Shown here piece after piece: positions 12,249-24,513 of a stretch of DNA of 64,000 nucleotides. The DNA is from Hyparrhenia diplandra (lineage: Eukaryota; Streptophyta; Magnoliopsida; Poales; Poaceae): the NCBI GenBank assembly GCA_015847255.1, contig JADLZK010007780.1, forward strand, positions 62,001 through 126,000. Reading direction: 5' to 3'. Below the pieces are notes generated by a model that searched no databases, was not told the DNA's origin, and saw only the letters and a program-made list of their open reading frames with translations. The translations under genes were made by a program, and so were the position numbers. Position 1 is the stretch's first letter. Every line of letters starts with the position of its first letter.

Positions 12249-13124
12249 TCATACCTTGCGCGCTTCCTCGAGGCCGATTGTTGGTCCTCTCGCGTGGCAA
12301 GAACGTTGGCGTTCTCCTCTTCCTCTCCGTCGGCGTGGCTCGGCATGGCCCGCCGCCACCTTAGCGATGGTAGCAAGTAGCTGGTTACCAGCGAAGTAGT
12401 CTTCGACGCCGCGCAAGGTCCTCCTCCACTTGTTCGCCCGCCGCGGTGCGTCGTCATCGTTCGGGAGGAATCGCTCCACGTCGGCCACGTATGCCAACAT
12501 GGCACGGGCCGGCGGCGGCGTCCCCGCCGCCGGCGCCCGAGGACCGTCGTCAGTGTGGCGTAAAAACTCGGCCCGACAACGACCCCGCGCCGTCCTCTTC
12601 CGCCCGTCGGCGTAGGAGTCATCAATTCGCCCACCAGCCCCGCCGAGGAGCCGGGCCGCACTGGTATCGTCGCGGCGCTGTCGTCATCGTCGCCATCATC
12701 TTCGCCGCCATGCTGCGGTGGCTAACAATATCCACAATGGAAAAGTTGGCGAGGAGCCGCAGCAGTCTTTGCCTTGGAACTTCGTCGTCGGGGCGGCGGC
12801 GGCATGCCGAAACCCAAGGCTTGGATGATGTCGCGGTCGAGGTCGTCCAAATCATCCAAGGCCGATGGCGTCAAAAGTCGCCGAAGATGTAAATGTCGAG
12901 GTCGTCCACCAAATCCGAGGCTTGGATGATGTCAAAGTCGAAGACGCCGCACCGCGAGGTCGTCGACTCCTTCCGTGGATGCCGCCATGTAAGTCGTCGT
13001 CGGTGAGAGCCCGGCGATCGAGGAAAGCGTGCGGCTTCGATCGGTCGTCGATTGGAATACGTGCTTCCAAGCAAGCTTGATCAGATCGATCGGGGCCGTA
13101 TTTGTGGTGGTGGTCTTTGGACAT
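12249..13124 (-). CDS. Unrecognised GC-rich gene, frameshifted or partial
   Basis: A TATA-like CCTATAAAAAAA (about 13142-13153, minus) precedes an ATG at 13124 that opens MSKDHHHKYGPDRSDQ. Frames then change. One holds DFDIIQASDLVDDLDIYIFGDF-like residues and a second related unit DDLDRDIIQALG, so an acidic motif DxDIIQA occurs twice. Downstream is a basic segment AYVADVERFLPNDDD...WRRTLRGVEDYFAGNQ reaching a stop at 12249. GC content is high compared with its flanks. I do not recognise the family; at least three frame changes or unseen introns are needed. It could be a decayed gene or one captured by a transposon. Confidence 0.35.
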
Positions 13125-13329
13125 GGATGGGAGGCGGGCATTTTTTTATAGGGGACGGGGTCAAAATTTGAATTCGTCGAACGTAACAAGAATCATCTCA
13201 AAAAAACTCCCGACAACTGCATATATATTGTACACAAATGATATACACAAAACTCAAAATAAATATTTGATCCCATCGGTTCGATATGGGCCCATCTAAT
13301 CCAAACACATACAAAAAAAGGTAAGCAAA

Positions 13330-13725
13330 ACCAGTGCTTAGAAGTAAGAAATAACAAATGCTACACATACTAATGCATGCACAAATATATTCATTAGATT
13401 GCATTGAACTGAACTATATTTACATTGCGGGGATTCTTCATTGAACTAATGATGCACTAGATTAAGAACTTCGTAGGAAGGAAGTTAGAGTGAAAGGGGT
13501 TAAGAGAGAAAAGAGAGCACCCGACCTCCTCTTCCTTCTCCTCCTCCTCCCCCTTTCCCCCTTTTATATACAAGGTGAAAGGGGTTGTTCTCTTTATTAC
13601 CCACGATAAAATTTGGTATTTACAAAATGTCACTATGGGCTACAAATGGACCTAACATCATATGGATAATTCCCAAGGTGTACAATTGGGACATAAACAC
13701 ATCAATGGGGGATCACCAACACACA
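13330..13725 (-). mobile_element. Possible LTR remnant, minus orientation
   Basis: On the minus strand a block starting TGTTGGTGATCCCCCATTGA holds a TATA-like TGTATATAAAAGGGGG (about 13561-13576) and a purine-rich leader. Just upstream lies a purine-rich ATGGGGGTG, like a polypurine tract next to a 3' LTR. No partner LTR or coding domain could be assigned. Confidence 0.35.
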
Positions 13726-14814
13726 ACACCCCCATAGTAGACCCTCAACTATTCAGTTTTGAATGAAGGTACAAAACCCAATAGCTGAATACAACAAGGT
13801 GTAGTGGTCCCAATTGCAGCTCAGATTCTGGTACATGTTTTTTTCTACACATGAATAGCTTCAGGACTGTTTTGTGTCTCGATAGTCTTCAACTTTTCTT
13901 TAGATAGTCCTCAATGGATCCCTTTGCTCGCGCCTCCTAGTCACATCCTTGGTAGCTTGCTCCTCTCAAGACAATGAAGGTGGGCAAAGTGGTTGGCGTT
14001 GGCGAAGTAGCTGTAGATGATCATGGCGTGTCTTCAAACCCTCATTCACGGGCGCTAGGCAAAGCCTCTTTCATTGGGCGGATTGCTTATCTAATGCGCT
14101 TTGCAGCAACTTCCCCGGTTGGCGCCTATTATATTCTTTCAAGGATGGCGATGGATAAGTCAAAGATACCAAGGGCAGCTCAACGGACGTCGAATCAATG
14201 GCGAAAGTTTTAAAAAGGCGACGATGGGGCTGTTGGATTGTTGATTTCATTTTATTATTTTTATTATTAATATTCAAGTCATTGGCTAACTTTTTTGATG
14301 GTGTGGACAAAGGCGAAATGAGCCTCATTGCCTTTATACTATCATGGCACCAACTCTCCCCAAAGTTTTTGAGGCGTGGGGCGAATAGAGGCAAAGCGAA
14401 CCCCCTCGGCGCTTTTACGGACCCTCAACACTTATATGTTATTTTGGCTCCAACTTCCTCCAATTTTTTTAGGTAGAGGCGAAATTAGCACCTCAACGCT
14501 TTTCGTTTCTTGTTGGCCCGGCCGAGTTAGATTTTGATCTTTTGCCTGCTTTTCTTCCTTTGTCGTTTCGCACCCGAAGCACCTTATGAACCTGACTCAT
14601 CACATACCATTCCGTCGTACTGAAAAGCAAGAGAAGATTAGCTCGTGAAATGTCAGACAGCCACAATGTATGGCAGAAGCTTTGTAGGTTGACTTGTGGG
14701 GGTTAGGATTTTTTTCATGCAGGGGCCAGGCTGCGTCTCGGACTTGTATTTGTGCACAAGCAGTGAAGGGCATTTGCCCTAGCAATCTTCGAAGATAGAG
14801 AAGGAGTATTCATG
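13726..14814. other. Intergenic, probable unclassified repeat debris
   Basis: Contains recurring GGCGAA/GAGGCGA words (13980-14490) suggestive of repeat debris, but no TSD or terminal repeat I could define. No gene seen. Confidence 0.3.
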
Positions 14815-14830
14815 CACCCAAACGTTGCTT

Positions 14831-17800
14831 TTTTTTTTTTGCGATTGAGAGCTTCATTCATTCAGCTTAGAAACATCTTATTACAATCTTCAGTCATCAG
14901 AAGATTAATACAAGTTGGGGCTAATTGCCACTCCCCAAACCTGATATCTTCCGTGACTTGCTTTGCTAACATATCATATCAGCTACTCGATTACATGATC
15001 GATTGACATACAACAAAATAAATTCAGAAAAAATCAAACTAATCTCCTCAATCTCTTTGAAGATCGCTGCCAGATAGTGTCTCTCGTATGTTTTACTTGA
15101 CCACAGAGAAACCAGTACCTGACAATCGGTTTCGAGCTGCAACTTATCCACGCCGACATCTTTTGCGAGTATCATACCATCTCTGCAAGCTAAGACTTCC
15201 ATCATCAGTGCATCTATGCCATGGGGGTACCACCGAGCTCGTCCAGATATGAAGTTTCCAGCCGAGTTCCTGAGAACAGCCCCCGTCGCCCCCTATCCAG
15301 AAACCTCATAAAAGCACCATCAACGTTGCATTTGTTCCAGCCCAGTAATGGTGCTTTCCACCCTTGCTTAGTGTCATGTGGTTTGGTTGTCTTCTTAGCT
15401 TCAGAAAGCTGCCATAAATCAAAGGCCGTATCCACTGACCACTGCACCATTGCCCTGATTGGCAGCTGATGATCACCATGACGCCGTTGATTCCTTTGTT
15501 GCCATAAGGAATACATACCAATGATGATAAAATTTCTCTCCTTCTCTGAGCAAACACCTGGGCGCAGGATGTCAGACGCCCAACAGTTAGGGTGCAGTCT
15601 TGGTAATTTCAGACCTGACACCAATCTGAACTCCCTCCAAAAAAGCCTCGCTATTGTGCATTCAAACAAAACATGATGTATGGTTTCCTGCTCCGCTCCG
15701 CAGAGTTCACAGAAAACTGTCCGCTCAATGTGCCGATGATATAGCACCGATTTTGCTGGTAAAAATTCATGGAGGACTCTCCACCAAAACACTTTAACTT
15801 TTGGGGGTACACTGAGTTTCCAAATTTGGTTCCAAGATGCATCACCTGAAACTCCCGGCATTGAGGCCTCCACCTGTTGTTGTGCGTCATACAGCTTCTT
15901 GTAAGCTGTTTTTACTGAATATTCACCATGCTTTTCAGGCTCCCATGCCCACCAATCTTCCGTAGTTGTTCTTAGCAGTATACTGACGATCGCCGCTGCA
16001 TCAACAGGTATAAATATCTCCTTGATTAGTTCTTCATTCCATTGTCCTGACGCTGTTATCAAGTCCGACACCATAGAGACTTCCTGACCGTCCCTCGGTG
16101 TTAGGGGTTTGGCATCAAAATGACAGGGAATCCATCTGTCATTCCATATATTCGTCGAGGATCCATCACCAATTCTCTTAATCATGCCCATCTGAAGCAC
16201 TTCTTTTCCTGCCATTATGGCTCTCCAGGTTTGGCTGGCCCGTTTCTTTCGGGTGCTCCTCATGAAATTAGTATCAAGGAAGTAGCGTCCCTTCAAGACC
16301 GGGCCACATAAACTCTCAGGCCTAGTGGTCAACCGCCAACCTTGCTTACCTAGCAAAGCTTTGTTAAATAAATGTAAATCCCTAATCCCATGCCACCATG
16401 TGATTTATGCTGATTAAGGCAGTCCCAACGAAGCCAATGAATGTGTCAGTTATCTGCCGACCCTCCCCACCAGAAATTCATCATTGCCGTTCTCATTTTC
16501 TTGCACGTGATTTTGGAAAGAAGGAAGCAGCTCATCGAGTAGGTTGGTACAGCTTGTGCTACTGATTTAAGCAGTACCTCACGTCCTGCATAGCTTGCTG
16601 CCCTTCCACTCCAGGAACCGATGATGCCCTTAATTCTTTCAGGCATGTACTCGAAGGCTTCAACATTGGACCGGCCCACTGCTGTTGGTAGCCCCAAATA
16701 CTTGTCCGCCAATGCCTCTGTCTCAATGTGTAGTTCCTGCCTCACTATGTCCTTTGTTTCTTCTAGGCAATTTTTACTGAAGAAAACTGCCGATTTTTCT
16801 CTGTTCACAAGTTGTCCTGATCCCCGGCCATATGTGTCGAGGATCAACTGTAATCTGGCGGCCCCCCTCTGCGACGCTTCTGAGAACACGATGCAATCAT
16901 CCGCAAAGAGAAGATGCGATACCCAGGGAGCATGGATTCCCACGCGAACACCTCTGGATAAATACACTGGACCAATAGATTTGAGCAAACAAGACAACCC
17001 CTCCGCACATAGAAGAAAGAGGTAGGGTGAGATAGGATCACCTTGGCGAATACCACGTGAAGGCCTGAAACTCTCAGTAAGAACTCCATTCACTTTGATT
17101 GAAAAAAAGAGACTGAAGTTACACATCTCATTATCAACTCAACAAAGCCTTCAGCAAAGCCCAATTTCAACATAATTTGCCTCAGGTACTCCCACTCAAC
17201 CCGATCGTACGCTTTTGCCATGTCAAGTTTAATTGCACATGCTCCTGTTTTGCCTTTCTTTCTCTGCAGGTAGTGAGTGCACTCATATGCCACCAAAACA
17301 TTGTCGGTAATCAATCTACCCGGCACGAAAGCACTCTGTTCTTCTGCAATAATTTCATCAAGTAAACCTCGCAGTCTATTTGCCAACACCTTTGAGCAGA
17401 TTTTGTATATCACATTGCATAAGGAGATTGGTCTAAAATTCTTCATATCCTGCGGGAATTTAACCTTTGGGATTAAAACGATGGTTGTCCTATTAACCGA
17501 TTGTGGCATTACACCACCATTTAGAAAGTCCAACACCGCTGTTATCACTCCCGGCCCCACCAACTCCCAATGGTGTTGATAGAAACCGGCCGATAGTCCA
17601 TCTGGACCTGGGGCCTTGCTTGCCCCCATCATGAACACTGCTGCCCGCACTTCTTCCCCTGTGAAAGGTTTTAATAACAAGTCATTCATCTGGGGTGTCA
17701 CCTTCATGGGAACATGCTCCAAAACAGGTCCTGGATCCAGCTCCTCCTGGCGTGTAAATAAATTATAATAAAACTCCAGAGCTTCTGTCTCCAACTCCTC

Positions 17801-18834
17801 TTGGTTAGTTGCTAGAGATCCATCCATCCTTCTCAAGACTGAAATGTGGTTGACATGTGCTCTTTCCCGCGCCCTTGCATGGAAAAAGCAGTGTTGCAAT
17901 CTCCCTCTTTCAGCCAATCAATTCGGGACCTTTGTTTTAACATGATGATTTCCTCTCTAGTCAACAATTCCGATATCCTTGACATCAATTGTTTTCTCTC
18001 ACCGATGGCCCTGATCGTAGGGAGTTCCTGCGCACCTTCTCCAGTTCTGTGCGAAGGCGTTGCAACTCTCTTTTGACTGAACCAAAGGTGGTCTGAGCCC
18101 ATCTCGATAGGGAGTTTGAGATGCTCCCCAAATTATCTGTCAACTGATGCAACGACGCAGGTGTGTCTGAACATCTCCACGCCGAGTCTACTAGTGTGTT
18201 ATATGAGGGATCACGCCTCCACATATTCTCGTAGCGAAATCCTTTCCTCCTCCGTCTTCCTCGTCCATTATGTGAACATTCGATCACTAGACAACAGTGA
18301 TCTGATTCAGTGGTCTGTACATGCCACACCTTAACTGAATGGAATAAGTCCAGGAATTCCGCTGTTGCCATTCCTCTATCCAAACGCACTTTGATGTTTG
18401 CATCACCCTGCTGCCTATTATCCCACGTGTATGGGAGACCAATGAACCTGAGATCAGTAAGGCCACATATTTGTGCAGCTTCTCGGAAGCCTTCCATTTG
18501 GCGCTCCGCTCGCACTTGACCCCCAATTTGTTCCTCGGCTCGCAGGACTTCATTAAAGTCCCCTGCACAAATCCATGGTAGATTACTTTGCGTGCTCTAC
18601 CATTTCAGCAACTCCCAACTTCTGTACCTCAGCTCTCTGTTAGATTCACCATAAAAACGGGTAAAACGCCATTGCATCTGACCTGAACAGTGACGTCAAT
18701 GTGCAATTTGTCGTAGCTCTCCAATTGCACAGACACTTCCCGGCTCCAGAGTAGGGCAATACCACCCCGCCCCCCGACCATAGCACCCTACACCAAAGCC
18801 ACCAGCCATGCCTAGTGTCCGCACCAAGCTGTCC
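14831..18834 (-). mobile_element. 5'-truncated L1-type LINE with 16-bp TSD
   Basis: Flanked by CACCCAAACGTTGCTT at 14815-14830 and at 18835-18850, identical. The 3' end on the minus strand is a poly(A) tract, seen as T residues at about 14829-14840. The inside reads endonuclease, reverse transcriptase, zf-RVT and RNase H-like domains leftward. ORF1 and the endonuclease N-terminus are missing, as expected from incomplete target-primed reverse transcription. Confidence 0.92.
14966..18800 (-). CDS. LINE ORF2: endonuclease, RT, zf-RVT, RNase H-like
   Basis: Endonuclease pieces (GGRGGIALLW near 18750; GLPYTWDNRQQGD near 18430) are followed by the EN-RT linker (RIDWLKEGDCNTAF near 17920). RT motifs follow: APGPDGLSAGFY near 17600, LIPKV, RPISLCNVIYK, GIRQGDPISPYLF near 17030, and catalytic FADD at about 16896-16907. 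The zf-RVT domain runs 16356 to about 15500 (FWWRVLHEFLPAK; CELCGAEQETIHHVLFEC) and an RVT_3 RNase H-like segment covers 15205-14966 (LQLETDCQVLVSL). Frame changes occur near 17960, 17100, 16400 and 15210. The product would nick target DNA and reverse-transcribe its own RNA; this copy is not intact. Pieces between shifts are long (up to 380 codons). Confidence 0.9.
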
Positions 18835-18850
18835 CACCCAAACGTTGCTT

Positions 18851-19351
18851 GTAAATAGCGAAGGAGCATTAGCTCATGGTCTCTAGGGTCATCCGGCCTC
18901 GTTTCTCCAAAGACGATTCTCTAAAATTTTAGAGACCTGTAGCTGGTCTGAAAGGACTTTCGGATTCTCTGCTCGAGCCTAGATAAGTCGTATACACAAC
19001 CTTTCGTTGATTGCGCTATTTTATATTTCGTATAGCGCAACCTTTTTGGCAAGACTCGGTGCATTACATTAATTGCCATCATTTCCTGCTTTCACAAAAT
19101 TCAATTTTGCCATAGAGGAATTCCTCTGTCATCTCCCAAAGGAGGTCTTATACTCTCTGTTATTGACTTTCATCACCTGTTATTGACTTTCATCACCTGG
19201 AGGTCTCCCTGTTATTGTTCTATTTTGGGAGATTGCGCATGGCGAATGGAGCTTCTCCGCTATATTATTATTTAGATCTAGTAACAGTCAAGCGCTGTTA
19301 TGACTTGCTAATTATTGTTCCAGCACTTAATTTGATCCTACTTGATGACAA
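18851..19351. other. Intergenic with a 20-bp tandem repeat
   Basis: TGTTATTGACTTTCATCACC occurs twice in tandem at about 19159-19198. The remainder shows no supported gene; it may hold an intron of the gene fragment that follows. Confidence 0.4.
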
Positions 19352-19822
19352 ATGGGCGCCACTGGCCGGTTACTCATGCTCACATTGTCTTTGTCAGAGC
19401 TGTGTGGAAGGATGCCAAAAGAGAGACTCCCTGAAGGAAACTTCAATCAAACACTGTATGGTGCCAATCGATATGGCCAACCTGCTGACAAATCTACATG
19501 CTTGAGACACTGTACTTGCAATGGAAGGACTGGAACTGCAAGAGTAAATGCAGATACCACTGTATATGATGGAAAGGGAGAATGTGCAAAGCTTGGCCTT
19601 CAGCCTGTTAAGTATCATGGAAAATGGCCTTTGCAGCGTGCCTCTCTGTTTCAGGTAGTTTATTGATGCTTTGAACTGGAGTTGTCATTTTTTGTGTTTC
19701 CCTCTCACTTCCTTATATAAACTATATGTATGCCTCTGCTTTCATTTCCAGGAACCTTCATCTGCAGCTCTCTCTTCTCCTCTTCTCTTACTCTTGTTGT
19801 GCAATTTAAAGGGCGGCTATAG
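19352..19822 (+). CDS. 3' end of an unrecognised gene, two exons, possible GPI-type tail
   Basis: An exon of about 19388-19654 reads ...NQTLYGANRYGQPADKSTCLRHCTCNGRTGTARVNADTTVYDGKGECAKLG... to ASLFQ, with a good donor (CAG|GTAGTT) and an upstream acceptor-like TTTGTCAG. After a 97-base intron (acceptor TTTCCAG) exon 2 starts GAA at 19752 in phase 0 and encodes EPSSAALSSPLLLLLLCNL, a hydrophobic tail like a GPI-anchor signal. The codon usage and splice sites look genuine. The 5' end is not defined. Exon 2 runs directly into the target-site duplication of a Mutator-like element, which brings a stop just inside. I do not recognise the family. Confidence 0.5.
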
Positions 19823-19831
19823 ATTTTCCTA

Positions 19832-21013
19832 AAGAGAATTATCTATATGGCCCTCTCAAAGTTATTATTGATTTCTATGGCCTTTTTTTTTTCAAAGTTA
19901 GCTATATGGCCCTGAGAAATATTTTGTTTATTTCTATGGCCTTCCGTTAGATTTGGTGGGAAGTTTGTTAGGGTTACCACTGTTGAAGAGGAAGAATGGC
20001 CAAAATACCCCCGCCTATCCCTTGACTGGACCGAAGCGCCCCAGGCTCGCTCTCTTGTTTGATTCCAGGCTATGATTTTTGGGGAATAGATATGTGGTCA
20101 ATTTCATCTGGTTAAAATTTGGGAGCAAGCCGTGCTGTTTTGAATCAGTGTTTCTCGATTTATTAACCGCTCGTTTCTCTGTTCGTAGCTCTGGCCTGTT
20201 CGTGTGCTGTCCGTCGATTTAGATTCATCAGTCAGCATCAGCGCCACAAGCGCAGAGCACCTTGGTGCTGTGTGTGCTCGATTGACGGCGGAGTTTATGG
20301 TCGATGCTCGTGACTGATGGGTCGTCCTAGGCAGCTTCGTTCCCAGCCCCGAGAATAGCAAGAGCTGATTGCTGAGCACACCTGTTTATGCGTGTGTGAT
20401 TTTTGATTGAAAAATAGCTCAAATCGATTTTCTCCAGGATTCCTTGCACGCTGTTGTGATTGGCCTTTATCTCTCTCAAGCAATCTGTTGTGTGCTTTCG
20501 TGTGTAGCTGGACAAGGTGCAGATGTTGGCTCTTCTTTTCTGCTGATGCCGTGCGTCCTAGATTATCGAAGACAAGCAGTGCAGCCCCTGCTCGTGAGCT
20601 TCAGGTCGGATCATCTCTAGGGACAGCTTCACCAACGCAGGTGCTCAGTTACCATGTGCACTTTACACAACAGTCCGAGAGCAGCACCTCGGTTGGTGTG
20701 TGTTTGATTTATTTTGATCCAAATTGTTCTTCTTAGAAGTCAAACAGCAAAGTGCATGCTTGATTCAGATTTGCTAGAATCACTTTGGACTGTCCAGATT
20801 TAAAAAGAAAGAAACAAAACCTTGCAGTTTTTTTTCCGTCCAGGGGTATAATGGTCTTTTTTCCCCAAGACTTAACACCGCCGTGTCAAAAGGTAACGGA
20901 AGGCCATAGCCTAAACAAATTTTTTTTTTTCGGGCCATAAAGCTAACTTTGAAGAAAAAAAAGGGTCATAGAGATACACGCTGAACTTTCGGGGCCATAG
21001 AAATAATTGGCCC
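19832..21013. mobile_element. Mutator-like non-autonomous element with 9-bp TSD
   Basis: TSD ATTTTCCTA at 19823-19831 and 21014-21022, exact. Terminal inverted repeats of about 130-150 bp: left reads GAATTATCTATATGGCCC...TTTCAAAGTTAGCTATATGG...CTATGGCCTTCCGTTA, and the right end is its degraded complement. The inside (about 20040-20820) has no transposase. A 110-codon frame at 20407-20736 has no known domain. Long TIR plus 9-bp TSD is diagnostic of the Mutator superfamily. Confidence 0.88.
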
Positions 21014-21022
21014 ATTTTCCTA

Positions 21023-21556
21023 TTGCTTTATTGTTGTAAGCTTCCTCTACGGCTAGAAACCGTGTGCTAACTTGTATAAAAACACATTTTGTTGGTTGTT
21101 GGAATTCGTGTGTTTTCGAGCTATATCAAACATCCGTGTGCTAGCTTCTCCTAAAATGTTGGTAGCTTGAATTTGTGTGTTTTGGAGACGAAAAACACTC
21201 TGGTTGATAAAAGGCTCTATAATTTTACAAAGTTCAGCGGTTTAACGCAAACACGGACAAAATAACAGGTCCATGCAAACTGATCACCAAGGAAACTACA
21301 CCGCCACATCATCAAGATACCAAGAGCGCATCTACTGTCCAAAATCCTCCTGCAAGCGCTTATTAGCGTTTCTTACAGGGCTCCTACCCAAACAGCATAG
21401 GGTCCTCTTGAGCCCTGCAACTCCAGCCCATCGACCACTTTTGTTGCCTTCCTACTGGTAGCCGCAGGCTGGGCCTTTAACTCTCCTCGCACAGTCCAGC
21501 CCATTTTCTCCCCGGCTGACTACCATCCAGCTCATAGTGTAAAAATGAGATGGGGC
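21023..21556. other. Spacer between two Mutator-like elements
   Basis: Possibly the original 3' UTR of the gene at 19352-19822. No independent gene seen. Confidence 0.35.
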
Positions 21557-21565
21557 CAATGAAGA

Positions 21566-22676
21566 GGAAAAAAGTCACATTCACTCCCCCAACTATCACC
21601 AAAGTTTCTTTTCCTCCCTCAACTCAAAAAAAGGGTCAAATCGCCTCCCTCAACTTTCCAAACCATGCAAATTACCTCCCTCGGCGGTTTTTGAAGGCGG
21701 ATTTGCTACTGATAACCGGTTTTTTGCTACAGTGCCTGCAGGTTTGCTTCAGTAACAGTAACTTTGCCTTTTCTTTTTTAAAAAAATTCGGTTGAATCTT
21801 TGAAAAATCATATTAAATCACAGAAAAATCATAAAAAAAAAATCAATTTTTTGTTGGACTCCACATGATTAGATCTACACGGTGACTATATAATATGATA
21901 TGCTTTAGTACAAAGTTTTAGCTATGAATGTTTTTTGTTTTTTTTTTTATATTTATTTGGCTAAATCTTTAAAAAATCATAGTAAATCATAGAAAAATCA
22001 TAAAATAGAAAATCTAATTTTGTTAGACTCCACATGCGTATGTGTACACAGTGAATATATAATATGGTATGCTTTTTTAGTACAAAATTTTTGTTGTAGC
22101 TTTAGATCTATGCTTTTGTGTAATTAATTGAAATAATTCGTAAGCGTCAACTTCTATAATTATTTTGTTGGATTAAAGCATACCATATTATATATTCAAT
22201 GTGTAGATCTACTCATGTGGAGTCTAACAAAATTGAATTTTCTATTTTATGATTTTTCTACGATTTACTATGATTTTTCAAAAAGATTCACCAAATAAAT
22301 AAATAAATAAGATAAAACCTTCGTAGGAAAAACTTTATACTAAAGCATATCATATTATATATTCAATGTGTAGATCTAATCATGTGGAGTCTAACAAAAT
22401 TAGATTTTTTATTTTATGATTTTTCTATGATTTACTATGATTTTTCAAACATTCAACCGGATTTTTTAAAAAAGAAAAAGGCAAAGTTACTGTTACTACA
22501 GCACACCCGCTGTCACTGTAGCAAACCGTGGTTACTGTAGCAAATCCGCCTTCAAAACCGCTCTAGGGAGGTAATTTGCATGGTTTGGAAAGTTGAGGAA
22601 AGCGATTTGGCCGGTTTTGAGTTGAGGGAGAAAAGTGAACTTTGGTGATAGTTGGAGGGGGAAGTGGACTTTTTCC
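21566..22676. mobile_element. Mutator-like foldback element, 9-bp TSD
   Basis: TSD CAATGAAGA at 21557-21565 and 22677-22685, exact. The two arms (about 21566-21780 and 22470-22676) are complementary: GGAAAAAAGTCAC at the left pairs with GTGGACTTTTTCC at the right, and GGCAAAGTTACTGTTACT pairs with the left arm at 21753-21772. The middle is itself folded: a block with AAATCATAGAAAAATCATAAAA and GACTCCACATG occurs twice on each side of the centre, in opposite orientation. No coding capacity. Confidence 0.92.
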
Positions 22677-22685
22677 CAATGAAGA

Positions 22686-24513
22686 CGATGATTCAAGGCC
22701 CATCTATAGCCAGTGAGTGAACCAGGCTAAGCCCAGGCCGCCTCGCGATCCACTAAAAACACATCACGATCCACGAGCCAAAAAAAAAAAAAAAAAAACC
22801 CTACCACCAATTGAAAAAAAAAAACGTTTCTAAAAAAAAAAAAAAAAACAGTGAAAAAAGAAATAGAACTAAAAATATCGAAAACGAAAATATTTGAACA
22901 AAGAGCATACAATCAAAGTGCTACTTTTTTCTCTCTCAGATGTAGCAGTATACATTTTCGAATAAGAAATAACTATAGGCTAAATAAAACGCAAACAGAG
23001 CATTTCACAACCTTCAGATGAAAAGAATAAACTATTTCTGGAGCGCTCCTGCAGAATAAACTATTTGTGGGACGGGTCGTTCCGATGCCGAGACAGCAGC
23101 AGTCATCATCAAGTGTTTTTTTTTTAACAGCTCTAGCTACTCTGCTGCCAAAACAATAAACAGGTCATTTATTCCCTCGATATATATATAAACAAACAAA
23201 TCCACATGGCGCGCAGAACGATGAAGATGCCGCGTCACAACAACACGGCGGCACTTATTCCTCCCAACCACCGTCCTCCAATCGAATATACTGTACATAA
23301 ATTATTATATAAAAAGTTTATAAAAATGACACCCAGCGTAGGAAATATTTTTTCTAGGAAATACAATGGTTTCATACTTTCATATCATCAATCTGCTTAT
23401 TAGTAGTGGAGACGATGCCTAGCACTGAGCAGAATCCACAGAATTCGCAAGGGTTGTTGAGACACAGCCAAGGCAGATGATGATGCTTACGATTTCATCT
23501 TCTTTTTTTTCCCTGAACAAAACTAGGAAATGTGCTTGTGATTTCACAATCTGAGAATGTATACTCTGCTATACGAGTCATGCATGAGAGTTGGACTAGC
23601 TGACGATACTGTCAACAACGCATCAATTTGAATGGTCAAAACGCAACCAGCTGTGCCAATCACTCAATCAGATAACAAACACGCCAGGAGGCAACGTGGG
23701 TATCACTATCATCTGATCCCAGCCTGCAAGAACTAGTTTTAAATTAAACAAAACAAGGCAGACGCCGTCACGCCGTAGTGCCGTACATGTTTAGCGAGTA
23801 GAAAACTGTACTGGTAGAGAAAGATTATTATAGATAGATTCAGAACAAGGACGCATGTTCTTCCATGTTCCTGGTCATGTGCTCAATTCCAGCAACCAAT
23901 GTAATGCAGGTGAGATTAAAACAGAAGAAAGAAGAGTAGGGAGGCAGTAACACACACACACAGATCTGCATTCATCTGTCAGGCCATGGCTGGGTTTGGT
24001 ATATGCTGCTGTAGATCTATCAGTAGGATGAAACCCAGCTGAGCCAAATCACAGCATTCCTATGTATTCCATCAACCAGCAAGAGAAACACTGAATCTGG
24101 CTCTTGGTTTTTACACTAATATAACAATCACTGCATACAAAGAAACACTTGGGAGGCAGGAATGGAAGGAAAGAAGCAAGCAATCAAATCAAAAGCAATG
24201 GAAAGAATAAGAAGAGTATATATATGTTCATACAGTAAGTATTAAGCCGACACAGGGGAAACTAGGCATGAATCCCCATCTCCTTAATTTACAACACCAC
24301 AAAGATCTGAGTTGACAAACAAATCCATACAACACTTGAATGGAATCCATACATAGCTCTAGTAGTAACAGCGGTAGAGTCGAAACAACTTATTCTCGGC
24401 CAGGCCGGCGGGGAGGAACGGAGGTTGGAGGAGCGTCGAAAGGCCGGACAGACCATTACTCTACTCGGCAGCAGCAGATCCGGCCGGCGGCGCCTCGTCT
24501 CCTCTCGTGATCC
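22686..24513. other. Intergenic and RALF 3' flank
   Basis: A-homopolymers at about 22780-22798 and 22816-22850, a short CA run (about 23950), otherwise unique-looking AT-rich sequence. The last few hundred bases are presumably the RALF 3' UTR (minus strand). No ORF with family similarity. Confidence 0.45.

Noticed and set aside
20407..20736. 110-codon frame inside the first Mutator-like element
   Set aside because: Could be captured host sequence but shows no domain; left as element interior.
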